Source of the DNA: Acanthamoeba lenticulata
Taxonomy: Eukaryota; Discosea; Longamoebia; Acanthamoebidae
Reading direction: 5' to 3'
Assembly: GCA_002179805.1 (NCBI GenBank)
Contig: NAVB01001388.1
Span: 1-33,475, forward strand
Length of the DNA stretch: 33,475 bases
Below the pieces are notes generated by a model, which saw nothing but the letters and a program-made list of their open reading frames with translations, was not told the origin of the DNA and did no database searches. The translations under genes were made by a program, and so were the position numbers. This document shows, one piece after another, positions 18,878-29,606 of this stretch. The number at the start of each line of letters is the position of its first letter. The stretch's first letter is position 1.

Positions 18878-21800
18878 TCACGTGTCTCTCTCGCGCGACC
18901 GCGACGACGCCACGCCGCTGCTGCGGAGGTGCTCCCGTCGGTTGCGCTTGCTGTGGAGGGAGGAGAGCATCTGGACGGTGAGGATGATGTCCGGACGGCG
19001 GCGGCGGAGCAGCTCGACGGCCGAGTCGGTGATCTTGTTGCAGCCCACGGTGACGGCGCGGACCGACGTGGCCTGCGCGATGGCGTCGAGCGCCTCGTTC
19101 TTGACGAAGCGGCAGCCAAACATGTTGAGCCGCTGGAGCGGCAGCCGGTGCACGATGCGCAGGAGGCTCGCGTTGTCGATGTTGTGGCAATTGAAGAGGT
19201 CGAGCTCCGTCAGGAAGGGGCAGCCGTCGGCCAGGCGCAGGATCTTGTGGATGCACAGGCAGTGCGACAAGTCGAGCTGCGTGAGGAAATGGCAGCCGCC
19301 CGCCAAGTGGTCCACGCCGGCGTCGGTCAGCGCGCTGCAGTTCTTGGCCTTGAGGCCCTTGAGGCCCGCGCAGTTGCGCGCCAGATACCGGAACGACCGG
19401 TCCATGACGCGCGAGTTGTGCGACAGGTCGAGGTACTCGAGGTTGGGGCAGCCCTCGGAGATGAGCTTCATCCCGTCGTCGGTGATCTCCGGCAGGTGGC
19501 CCAGCGACAGTGACGTCAGGTTCGGGTACTGCACGACCGCGCCCGCGGCGGCCGCGCGCGCCGCCGAGCCGCTCAGCCCTGAGTAGGACGACGTCGACAT
19601 CGACGTTGACGAGCCCGACAACGGCGACAACTGCGTCGCCGAGGAAGACGAGGACAACGCATGGGCTGCGCTCACGATCATGGGCGGCGGGGACGACGGG
19701 CGCGAGGTCATGGGCGAGCTCGTGATCGAGTGGCTGGGCGACGACAGCGGCGAGACCGACATCGGCGTGGTCGTCCGCGACGATGACGACCACGCCTCGA
19801 CGAGGGACAGCGAGGCCAGTGCCGACGGCACGAACCAGGCGCGGATGGCGGCGTCGGTGACGCGCGTGCACTTGTCGAGGCTGAGCGACCGCAGGTCGGG
19901 GAGCGACGGCAGGAGTCGCCCGACGACGCCGTCGTGAAAGGCCGTGCAGCCGCGGATGTCGAGCGCCTCGAGGCGCGGGCAGTAGGTGATGACGTGGAGC
20001 AGGCCGGTCGAGGTCACCCGCTTGCATCGCGAGATGTCCAAGTAGCGCAGGCGGCTCCCGGCGTTGCGCAGGAGCGCTTCAAGGCCGCGGTCGGTGATGT
20101 AGGCGTTGTCGGCCAGGCCCAAGCTCTCAAGCTGGAGGTACCCGGTTGGCGCCGGCGCCACGCCAAAGACGCTCGAGGCCAGCGCCGGCGACGACATGGA
20201 CGAACGCAAGGCTGTTGCCGCCGACGACGCCGTGGTCGGGACCGTGCCGGACCCGCTGCCACTGCGGGCCAGCAGATGGTGCGGGTAGCGGCCGGACGAC
20301 TGCGGCGAGAGGTCGTACGAGTAGACGCGCTGCTCGACTTCGATATAGTCCACCGCGCCCTCGTCGATGAAGTCCTCTTCGTCCTCTTCTTCGTTGTACC
20401 GCGCCGAGGCGACCGCCTGATGTTCGGCGCTGTGGGGCCGCGGCGGCGGTGTCTTGAACCGGTCGTTTTCGTTCTTGGCTTCGTTTTCGTTTTCGTTTTC
20501 GCTCTTTCGGCGGGACGACAGGGCGACGTCGCTCGCCGACCGTGGAAGGCGCCGGCCGAGCAGCTGCAGCGAGTCGTCGGTGATGGTGCTCAAGTGCCGC
20601 TGCTCGGCGAGCTGCTCGCCGTCTGGTTCGCCGACGCGGCGGTCGCGCTCGCCCTGCGCGGGCGCCTCGGTGTGCTTCCACGGCTTGAAGCGGCCGTAGC
20701 ACAGGCGCAAGTGGCGCAGGCGCGGGCATTCGGCCAGCTTGGCCACGACGTCGTCGCCCACGTGCGGGATATGCGAGATGTCGAGGCTCTCCAGCGTCTC
20801 GGCGTAGGCCGGGATGAAGGCCAGCAGGCCCCCTTGGGTGAGGCCCGTGCAGCCGGCCGCGGCAAAGCTCGTCAGCCCGGGGCAGCCCTGCAGGGGGGGG
20901 GGGAGAAGGAGGTCATCAGCCACGCCGCCCACATGTGAAAGACGGGTGAGGAGAGGTAGTCGACGTACGGCGGCGAGGTACTCGAGAGAGCGCGAGGTCA
21001 GGAGGGCGCAGAAGCTGACGTCGAGCTCCTCCAGCGCGTGGCAGTCCTCGCTGTGTGCGCGCGCGCCCGTGCAGCCAGTCAGCGACATGTTCACTGTGCG
21101 AAAGAGAGAGGAGGAGGGAAGACGAAGGATGGGAAGGGGGGAGCACCTGATGAAGCGCATGGCGCTGTCGGTGATGTTGATGCAGGCCGACAGGTCCAGC
21201 GAGACGAGGTTGGTGCAGTGCTGGGCCACGTGCCGAATCGCCCGGAAGTCGATCTGCGGGCACTTGCTGTTGTGCGATTCAAGTGGACGCCTGAAGGTCA
21301 GCCTCACGCGCGTGTGTGTCGTGCGGTGCGGTGCGAGAGACTGCGTACCCGAGCTGAAGGCGGAGGAGCGACGGGCCGGCCATCTGCGCCACGCGCTCGA
21401 GGGTGCGTGCGGCCACCTGGCACTCGCTCAGGCGGAGCACCTGCAGCCGCGGGATGTGGGGCACCACTTTGCACAAAAACTCCTCCGTGCCCACGAGCTC
21501 CCGCTTGAAGCACCATTCCTGGGATTCCAGAAGGATTGATTAATCAATCATTTTTCAAAAAAAAAAATCATTTACATACGATCAAGGCGTACCCCGTTGA
21601 TGTGGGTGAGGTCAGGCGAGTTCTGGGCCATCTCGAACACGATGGCGAGCTCGATGTCGGAGAGCTGCATAGCCCACCCGGCGATCGCGTGGTACGACGA
21701 CCGGCTGTGCGCCAGCGCCCTGCACATGCGCCACACGGTCACGCCACCGCCGCCGTCACGAGTCAGTTCGTTTGTGGTGCGCCAGAAGACCGGAAAGATG

Positions 21801-24800
21801 GGCGAGCCGCGCACCGGCGGAACTTGTCGCCGGCCTCGGCGTAGATGCGGTCGTCGCCGGTCTTGCGCGCCTGCTTGATCAGCACCCGGCCCCAGTTGTA
21901 GAGGCCCAGGTACTCCAGCGACGACGAGCCCGGCGACCCCGGCGTGCCCGCTGTCGACGAGGATGACGACGAGGATGACGAGGATGACGACGAGGATGAA
22001 GATGATGACGAGGAAGGCGAGGGCGGAGAGGAGGAGAGGAGGGCCTGGTAGCAGACGGACGAGAGCTGGAGGAGCTGGTCGTTGTTCTGCCACACCTCCG
22101 AGGTGAGGCTCTGCACGTTGTTCCCCAGCTTGAAGATGGCCTCGTAGCTGCGCGCCATCTTGTACTTTTCAAACGCCTTGGCCAAATAGGCATACGTGTC
22201 CCGCCCTGCACACACGCCCAACACACGCACCGCACACACGTCCCGCACACACGCGTGAGGCAAGCCGGCGGGCGAGAGAAGCGAGCGGGGCGCCGAACCG
22301 AGCGAGTTGTTGGCCTTCTGACAGAGGACGTCGGCGTAGTTGTTGAGGGTGTCGCGGTTGTCCGGCGTCGAGCGGATGGAGGCCTCGAACTTGGACATGA
22401 CCAGCCGGAACAGGCGGTCCTCGGTCTCGCGCGTGTCGCTCTTCTTGGCCTGGATCCACAGCGAGTTGCCTTCGGCCAGTGACACGATGTTCATGTGCTT
22501 GGCCTGTCCCCGCGCCCGCCAATTCACGCGCGTCAATCAACCGCACACACGCGCGCACCGCACACACGCGCGAGCCGCACACACGCACATCAGACGCACC
22601 TTGGCAGACATTTTAACGATGTCGGGGACGACGAGCTTGAAGCCGCGCGAGTTGCTCTTGAGCTCGCGCTTGGACTGCTTGGAGAAGGTGACGCCCGTGA
22701 GCTGCTCGATGCGCTTGAACAGCTTGTACATGTCCACCGTCTTCAGCAGATACAGCTCGTCCTTCTCCTCTTCCTGTATGGACAAGCGTGGCTCAACCGT
22801 CAGCTTCGCGGCCAGGACAACGGCCACGGCCACAACCACGTTCGCAAGACGGGAGGCGAACCTCGAGTTCGTCAGAGGAAGAGGCCCGCGAGGAGCCGTC
22901 GTCGTCATCGTCATCAAAAAGAAGGTTATGATGATGATGATGTCCGTGAGGAGCGTCATCGCGCTTGAGGGACGGCTCCTTTTCCTTCTTCTTGTCCTCG
23001 CGCAACTGGCGAAGGGTGTTGTTTTCGAGCACAAATTCAAAGTGCGTGCGGAGGCCCTCCTTCATCTCGTTCTGCCAAAACTTGACCACCGCCTGCCCGT
23101 GCCCACGCGGACGAGGTGAGCCGACACGACGCGGCTTCGCGAAAAGAACGAAGGCCGGGGGGGGGAGGGAAAGTGCGAACCATGAGCGGGCCTTGACCCA
23201 GGAGGAGGTTGAGGAACTCGAGGACGCACTTGCGGTACACGTTCTGGGTGAGCTCCGACGTGGAGTTGACCTCCCGCAACCGCGCACGGAGCTTGTTCTT
23301 GACCACGCGCCCGAGCATCTCGTGGATGATGATCTTCTTGACCTTCTTGCACGTCACGTAGTTGCACACCCGCCCGAGATATCTACAGTTGATCCCTGCA
23401 GGTATTTCAAACGCATGGTGAGGAATTCCAAACACATTCCTTATTTTTGAAATAAATAAATAAATCCTGTTCAAAAATGTACCCTCCATGTGAAGGAGCT
23501 CGGTGAGCTGGGCCTCGATGTCGATCTTGCCAGCGTGGCTGCCCAGCAGGATGTCCGACGAGGACTCGTTGAGGACTTGCTGCTCGTCGAGCCAGCGCGC
23601 AAAGGCCGGGATCGTGATGTTCAGCAGGCAGTCCGTCGCCTCTTTGACCTCGGCATTGTGGCCCTCCTGCAACAATAAATACATTAAAAAATGAATATTA
23701 ATCATTAAAAGAATTAAAGAGAAAAATAAACTAAGACATAAATTAATTGATTGAGGAAAACGCACAGAGATGTTTTCGCGACCGCCGAAGCGCGAGAAGG
23801 CGTCAGAGGAGAGCGGCTTCGGGTAGGTCTTGATGAACTCGGGCCGGAAGAGGCGGTACAAGTACGTCCGCAACACGCCCTCCTCAGCCGTCGGCGGGAA
23901 CACTGAGCGTCGGTTACCCACAAGCACACGCTGATCAGCCGACATTGCGTACATCATCATCATCGCCAAGTGGGGAACGAGACGTACCTCGCGCAAAGTC
24001 GAGCACGTAGTAGCGGCCGTCCTGCCAGCTGCGATGGCCCTCGATGTCGGCGGGCCCGTAGAGGAACTGGCGGGAGGACTGCACGCCCGCCATGTGGCCC
24101 TTGAGGTTGAGCCGCGCCGCTGCCTGCTTCATGAACGCGTTCAACCGCGCGTCCGAGGCATGAACCGTGGTGCCGCCGTCGCAGGAGCCGTAGCAGAGAG
24201 TGGTCTTGTCGATCGGGAGGATGGACACGCACACCAGGCGATAGCCGCGATAGTCGATCTGGTGTCGACACAGACACACATGGAATCATAAATAAGCAAA
24301 AAACAACAAAAAAAAACAAAAAACAAAAAAAAAACAAAAAATCAAAGAAAAAAACATACTAGCGCCATGAGAGGCACGGAGAGGCCCTCGCAGAGATAGT
24401 ATCGCATGGCGCCCTTGAGCTCGTGCCCGGCCGCCTTCCTGCACGTTCATCAAATATCAAGGAGAGCGGTCAGCGGCGTGGCGCGGAAAGAAATCAGGCC
24501 CAAGGAATGCGCGTGCGCGTACATAGCATTGCCGTCGCTGCTGTAGAGCTTGACCCAGTCGGTGGCGAACTTGAACAGGATGCCGTGGTAGATGTACTTC
24601 TGGCCGCCCGCCTCCCCGCCCACCTGCACCGCCTCTGCTCTCATGATGGCCATCGTCGTCATCAGCATCAGGGCGAGGGCCATCATCATCATCACCGCCA
24701 TCGGGGTGCAAGGAGGAGGAGGCGAGGAAAGCGCACGGATGGTCTTGTATTGGTTGGGCAGGTTCTTCTCGCTGATGATGATCTTGCCGCACGTCTTGGC

Positions 24801-27229
24801 CGTGTGCTGGAAGTCAGCCGCCAGCGCGCTGAGCCGCTCGAATTTTTCCAGCTGCGACCAACAACCAATGAGCAAAATAGACAATATGGAAGATGAAAGA
24901 AATGAATAAAATAGAATAGAACAACGCACTTGCTGTTGCTCGTCGTCCTGGGGCAGCTCGAGGATCCGCTGAAACTCGGCGTTCCAGGCCATCGGGTACC
25001 CGCAGCGGCCGCTCTCGACGACCTCAGCGCTGGTCGTCCGCGGCCCTCGTCGGCTTGCCGAGCTTCCCCCGCTCCATCCGCGCGACAGCGGGCCGCGCAG
25101 CGACGACGATGACGACGAGGTGCCCACCAGCGCGGCGGGCGGGCGCGCGCGTCGGTGGAGGTCGCGATTCCTGGCGGGCTCCTCGCTGCCAGTGCCCTGT
25201 GGCGGGCCCACGATGGACGGCCGCTGGCGAGGCCTGCCGGACTGCGCGGCGTTGGCGTAGCTCTCGGGCCCAACCTCAGCCTCTGCTTCGGCTTCGGCAT
25301 CGTCGTCGTCGAGCGCCGCCGACGACGAGCTGTGGTCATCGTCGGTGGCGCGGTCCATGTAGCTCTCGTCGTGGCGCGCCTGCCTTCTCGTCCGCCGGCC
25401 TTTCTCTGTACAGGCCGTCCGAGGAAGGGGTGAGATGACGACGCCACGCTTGCGAGGACGTCGCGTGACAACAACGACGCACTTTTCTTGCCTCGCGAGG
25501 CGACGGGCTCCCCCGAGACCGCCTTGCTGCTGCTGTAGGTCGTGCCGCCGTCGCCACTGCCGGCTCCGCCGCCCTGCAGGCCGTGAGCAAGTTCGACGGC
25601 GGTGTAGACCGGCTTGGCTGCTTGGCGAGGCCTGCGGCCGTCGTTGCCGTTCGTCTTGCGCGGAGGGGCAACGGGCACAAGGCTGCACATACGCACGACA
25701 ACGGTCATGTCAGCCGTCCGCGAGCGAGCCAGGAAGAGAAGAAGCAAGGCTGCGTACTTAAAGCTCTTGTCGCACGCCAGATAGCCCTCCTGCTCCTGCT
25801 CCTGCGTGAGCTCGAGCTCGTGCTGACGACTGGCTGACGTCAGGTCACCGCCGTCGCCGTCATAGTCCTCATCGTCAATGTAAAAGCCGCGAGCACCCCC
25901 GGCCGGGAGATTGAGATGCGGCGCCGCGGTGGTCGTGGTCCGCAGGTCAGGCCCAACGGGCAGCGCGCCATCCACTTCGAGGTAAGACGCGAGCGCCTGT
26001 GTGCGCGTACGCACGTGAGTGCCGGCCGCCTCTCTCGGCTGCGCGCAAGCGATGCTGCAACGCACCTGCGGGGGCTGGCGGCTGACCGGCGGCTGCTGCT
26101 GCTGCTGCGATGGCCTGTCGTAGACGTCCACGAACTTATCGTCACTACTGTTGTAGACACTCAAACCCTCACCTGCCAACACATAAGCGCCAACAGGTCA
26201 ACAACAAGAACCAGAACGACAGGAGGAAGAATGACAAGAATGCCAGCCATGCGAGGTGAGATGGGCGGTACCGCGACGAATGGAGGCCATGTAGTAGGCG
26301 TAAGGCGAGAAGTCGTCAACCCGCGACAGCGTCATGATCTGCTCCTCCTCTTCCACGCCCTCCTCCTCCGCTTCTCGCTCGTCATCGTTGTCGTTGTTGT
26401 CGTAGCCAAGCGCCGCGGCTTTTCGTCGTTGCCGGTCCTCCCTCTCGGCACCGCGCCGCTCAACGCCAACACCACGCGACTGTTGGACCGTCGCGAACTC
26501 TTCGCTCTCAGTCCTCTCTGCGGCGCTGCTCTGTCGGCCATCGCTCTCGCTCTCCCCCTCGCTGGCTCCCTCTCGCGGTTGCGGCTTGGCTCGACGCTTC
26601 CGTCGCTTTCGCTCTTTCTTTTCGTTTCGTTCTTCCGCCGCGGGCGTTGCAGGAGCCACGGCCTGGCTCGCCTGACGCTGTGCACTGCTGTTGCTGTTGG
26701 TGCTCGTTTGGTTGGCATAGCCCGACGTCGCGTATGACGGCGACGCGACGGCGGCGTAGCTGAGCGCGGGTGAAGCCGCCGTCTGCTGTTGGCGAGGCTG
26801 GGGCCGCTTAAAGTTGCCTACAGCTGATGTGTTGGATGTACCGCTCGCTCTTGGCTCGCTGTGTTCGCCGTCGGCTGGGCCGCTTGCTGCTGACTTCGAC
26901 TTCATATCGTGAGTGCCCTCTTCGCTGTTGGTGGTGTCGGCTGCTGGCGAGTTGGTTTTGGCGCCTGGAAGGTCGACGTCAGATGCGTGGTGGTCGCGGC
27001 CCCTAGAGCTGCTCGGATCTGATTCGGGTGCAGCAGCTGCTGTGGATGTTTGGCGATTGCCCCGTGCCCGCCTCTTCTTTCCCTCTCTTTTCCTCCCCGC
27101 AATGCGATTAATCGTCGCTGACTCTTCTGCTGCCGCTGCTGCTTTTCGGCGAGCGAGGATGCGAAATGTAACATAAATCAAGAGTTGCAGATGCACAAAC
27201 ACTACCACGACGAGCACTACAAACCACAT
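18878..27229 (-). CDS. Membrane-anchored CLU/eIF3-p135-type, TPR and LRR (AMN1-like) protein
   Basis: A very large protein (about 2,208 residues) in 21 exons: 27229-26272, 26172-26066, 25996-25758, 25682-25483, 25405-24930, 24851-24737, 24634-24523, 24438-24360, 24258-23988, 23902-23766, 23666-23483, 23395-23181, 23092-22862, 22773-22600, 22503-22299, 22205-21815, 21719-21593, 21518-21349, 21290-21147, 21050-20969, 20887-18878. All phases close, total 6,627 nt. Residues 2-25 are hydrophobic (WFVVLVVVVFVHLQLLIYV) then ARRK, a likely signal anchor. Disordered charged sequence follows to about 630. The CLU-type region (about 635-1166) has AWNAEFQRILELP, DYRGYRLVCVSILPID, YGSCDGGTTVH, LNLKGH, DIEGH, YYVLDFAR and RPEFIKTYPKPLSSDAF, all typical of the CLU/eIF3-p135 domain. 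TPR-like helices span about 1167-1407 with a poly-Ser insert. LRRs of the AMN1/F-box-LRR type (CNKITDSAVELL, CSALTDAGVDHL) fill the rest. CLU proteins bind mRNAs for mitochondrial proteins; the LRRs are an addition. The acceptors at 24635 and 21051 were chosen by phase. Two adjacent genes remain possible, but I see no stop between the TPR and LRR parts. Confidence 0.7.
21956..22047 (-). repeat. Poly-serine coding repeat in the TPR region
   Basis: An imperfect trinucleotide run (GAGGATGACGAC-type on the plus strand) that codes for more than twenty serines, with a few prolines at its start, between two TPR-like helical pairs of the large minus-strand protein. It is probably a flexible loop and is prone to length variation. 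Confidence 0.85.
24296..24355. repeat. A-rich low-complexity tract in an intron
   Basis: Nearly pure A with scattered C on the plus strand, that is T-rich on the coding strand, inside the intron between exons 24438-24360 and 24258-23988. It lies near the donor side (GTATGT), not at the acceptor. Confidence 0.8.
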
Positions 27230-27546
27230 GCCGTGCGCAGCTGCCAAATGCAGAGATGTGTGGATTTGTTCTATGGGATGGATGGATCGAAAAACGTACA
27301 GGCGTTGTTTCTGTGAACCAGTGACAGGGAAGAAGACCACCCAGAGCTCGCCTCAAAACACCATCCACGACCCGATTTCGATCAATGTGGCCAACTCCCG
27401 CGCTATTGTGGTTTGGCGCCAAAATATTTGCAGAATGCTCGCGCAATCGCAAGGCTACCGGTTCGAGTTCTGTCGCAGCAATTTGAAGCCCTGAAACATG
27501 TCGACCAGAACGAACGCACCCAGCCACTCTTCATCACCACCGGCTC
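27230..27546. promoter_or_regulatory. Divergent intergenic region between the CLU-LRR and F-box-GTPase genes
   Basis: About 317 bases that must hold both promoters. The CLU-LRR frame stays open to an upstream start-like codon near 27340, and the plus strand has an ATG at 27498 in another frame. A string matching a tRNA B box (GGTTCGAGTTC, 27460-27470) is present, but no tRNA cloverleaf fits around it. No clear TATA box was found. Confidence 0.4.
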
Positions 27547-29182
27547 ATGGAGAGGCGGGCTGGTGGACCACCCATGACACCTCCCCCGCGAGGGCGGAAA
27601 TTGACGCTGATGTCGGTCACGGCCACAGCCACCATGACGCGAAGCGAGGCGACGCGCCAAGTGTGGTCTGCCGCAGAGGAAACGCCCGCGACCCAACTGG
27701 CCGAGCTGCCAGAGGAAGTCCTTCTGGCTATTTTGGCGCACCTTGACGGACGCGACCTCGTCGCCATGACTGCCGTCAATACCTTCATCCGGCGTCTCGC
27801 CCTCGAAGACTCGTACCTTCTTCTCTCTTTTTTGATTGAGCTCTTCTTTATTCTTTATTTCGCGTTTTTACGTTCATCTCCAGGCTGTGGCGGGTAAAGT
27901 GCCGCAACCCGCAACGTAAACAACTGAACCACAGCTGGCGAGACCACTTCATCCTCGAGAACACGCCGCACCCACACCGACTCAAGCAGATAAGGTGCGG
28001 CTACTTCCTCGCGTTCTGCTCTTCACCACCTGCATGACGAGGCGGCACCTACGACGTTGTGCTGCGCAGGGAGACGGCGTGCAAGGTGAACTTTGTCCCC
28101 AAACCACCGACCTACAAGCGGCCCATCACGATCCTCTTCTTTGGCGAAGAAGCCTCTGGCCGGGTGCGTCTGCGGCCGCCCCGCCACTTTTGGGCCAAAG
28201 CTGCTGACTCAACAACGAGAACGTCCTCGTCACCTACACCAGCGCTCGCTGATCGACAGGCTGCTGTACGACACGTTTGATAACAATATTGGAAGCCCAG
28301 GCCGCTACTTTCCTCCCGACGTACGTCTCGCGCCCTCTCTCGCCGTCTCATCCTCGCTCCTCATGGCAAAGCACGTTCCCTTGCCGTGTGCAGGTCAAGT
28401 TCTGCCTGGTGAATGAAACGATCCTCATTCCCGTCCGATTCGTACGTCATCAGAAAACGCATCCTCAGCAGGCCCGTGGGTGGTGACGAGGCAGGGCGGG
28501 GAGGCCGCACGCGCGACTGAACGCTGCGCCATGGGGGGCGGCGGGACGGACAGACGCGGCCGGGCGATGGCTCGCTCTCGGAACAATTCAACCTGTGGCG
28601 CGGCATCGATGCGGCCGTGCTTGTGTGCGACCCGACCAACGAAAAGTCTGTACAGCATCTGCTCCTTTGGCTCGGGGTACGAACTCGCCAAGCCAACCTA
28701 CCGGTTCTTCTGCTGCTCGACTTGTTGTGCTTTTCTGATGGTGCCTGGCATTCTTCCCCTTGTCAGGAAGCCGAGCGGTACCTCAAGAAACCGCACATAT
28801 TCGTGCTGGGCAACAAGTCGGACGTGCACAGCGACCTCCACATTCAGTCCTCGCAAGAGATCGTGGTACAGGACATACCGGACCAAGAGAGCAAGAAGCA
28901 GCTCTTCTTGCGCTGACCGCGGGGCACACACACACGCGCGCGCAGGCGATGCTGGACGACTGGCGGTGGCAGCACTCGAGCGTGTTCCTGGGCGAGTACA
29001 TCGAGGTGAGCGCCAAGACGGGACGCAACGTCGACCTCGCCTTCAAGTACATGGTGGCCGCCCTGGCCCAGATCTACGCTGCGGCCTCCATGTCATCGTC
29101 GCCATCCGACTCGGAGCGGCTGCACTCGTCGGCCCCGGTCGTCATGCAAAAGACCAAGCGGACTTCGTGTCTGCTCTCCTAA
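27547..29182 (+). CDS. F-box protein fused to a Ras/Rab-like GTPase domain with CaaX box
   Basis: 351 residues in eight exons: 27547-27812, 27884-27994, 28070-28163, 28243-28320, 28394-28441, 28554-28676, 28767-28865, 28946-29182; phases close. The F-box (about 50-95) is textbook: LAELPEEVLLAILAHL, DLVAMTAVNTFI, then LWRVKC. F-boxes bind SKP1 in SCF ubiquitin ligases. The GTPase-like domain starts near 140. Its P-loop reads GEEASGRRSLID, so the essential Lys of GxxxxGK[ST] is Arg and the next Ser/Thr is also Arg. The G3 region reads TRPGDGSLSEQ instead of DTAGQE. By contrast G4 (VLGNKSDV) and G5 (YIEVSAKTGRNV) are intact. The last four residues, CLLS, form a CaaX prenylation motif. The protein is therefore likely membrane-attached and weak or inactive in GTP hydrolysis. 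Read one frame over, the bases at the G3 site give a D-A-A-G motif, so a sequence or splice error there cannot be excluded. The start at 27547 is the first in-frame ATG. Confidence 0.75.
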
Positions 29183-29606
29183 GAAAAAGAAAAGAAAAAA
29201 GATGGATGAAGAAGAAGAAGACTGGGCCAGCCCTGGACGGCTACGTGAGCAGATCTTGGTCAGGAAAAGAGAAGAAAAACGCACCGGGGCAAGAGGCGAA
29301 AGGTCAGGCTTTGGTGGTTCTTCTGTTCTGGGGTTGCGGCTCTTTTCTTTACCCGGATACAGTCGGGCGCCTTGCGCTGATTGGTCTCCGCGGCCAGTTA
29401 AACCGCCCACCGTGGTGCCAGCGATCGCCGTTTCCGGGAGACAACCGCGAACACGGGCGTGAGTCGACCAACCGAAGTAGTGCGCTCAGCGACTTCTACA
29501 CAGCACACCACACGTCAGACAGCTACTACGGCAAGCACTTGGTGTAGTTTTGCGCCATTCCCCCGTCTTGTTTAAGTGCACGACGCGTTTCGGACCCAGC
29601 CCCGCC
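29183..29606. promoter_or_regulatory. Intergenic region upstream of the RhoGAP gene
   Basis: About 424 bases. It starts with a purine-rich 3' UTR-like stretch (AAGAAAAAGAAAAGAAAAAA, then GATGAAGAAGAAG). No AATAAA is evident. The rest is of mixed composition and should contain the RhoGAP promoter. Frames crossing it are short or lack an ATG, and I see no gene or RNA here. Confidence 0.4.

Noticed and set aside
24640..24730. Hydrophobic Met-rich segment in the CLU-type region
   Set aside because: It is the translation of an intron (GTGCGC to GAGCAG); the spliced frame continues the domain without it.
27395..27490. Possible tRNA around the B-box-like GGTTCGAGTTC
   Set aside because: The T-stem has a mismatch, no matching 5' acceptor strand or A box lies at the right distance, and no anticodon arm folds.
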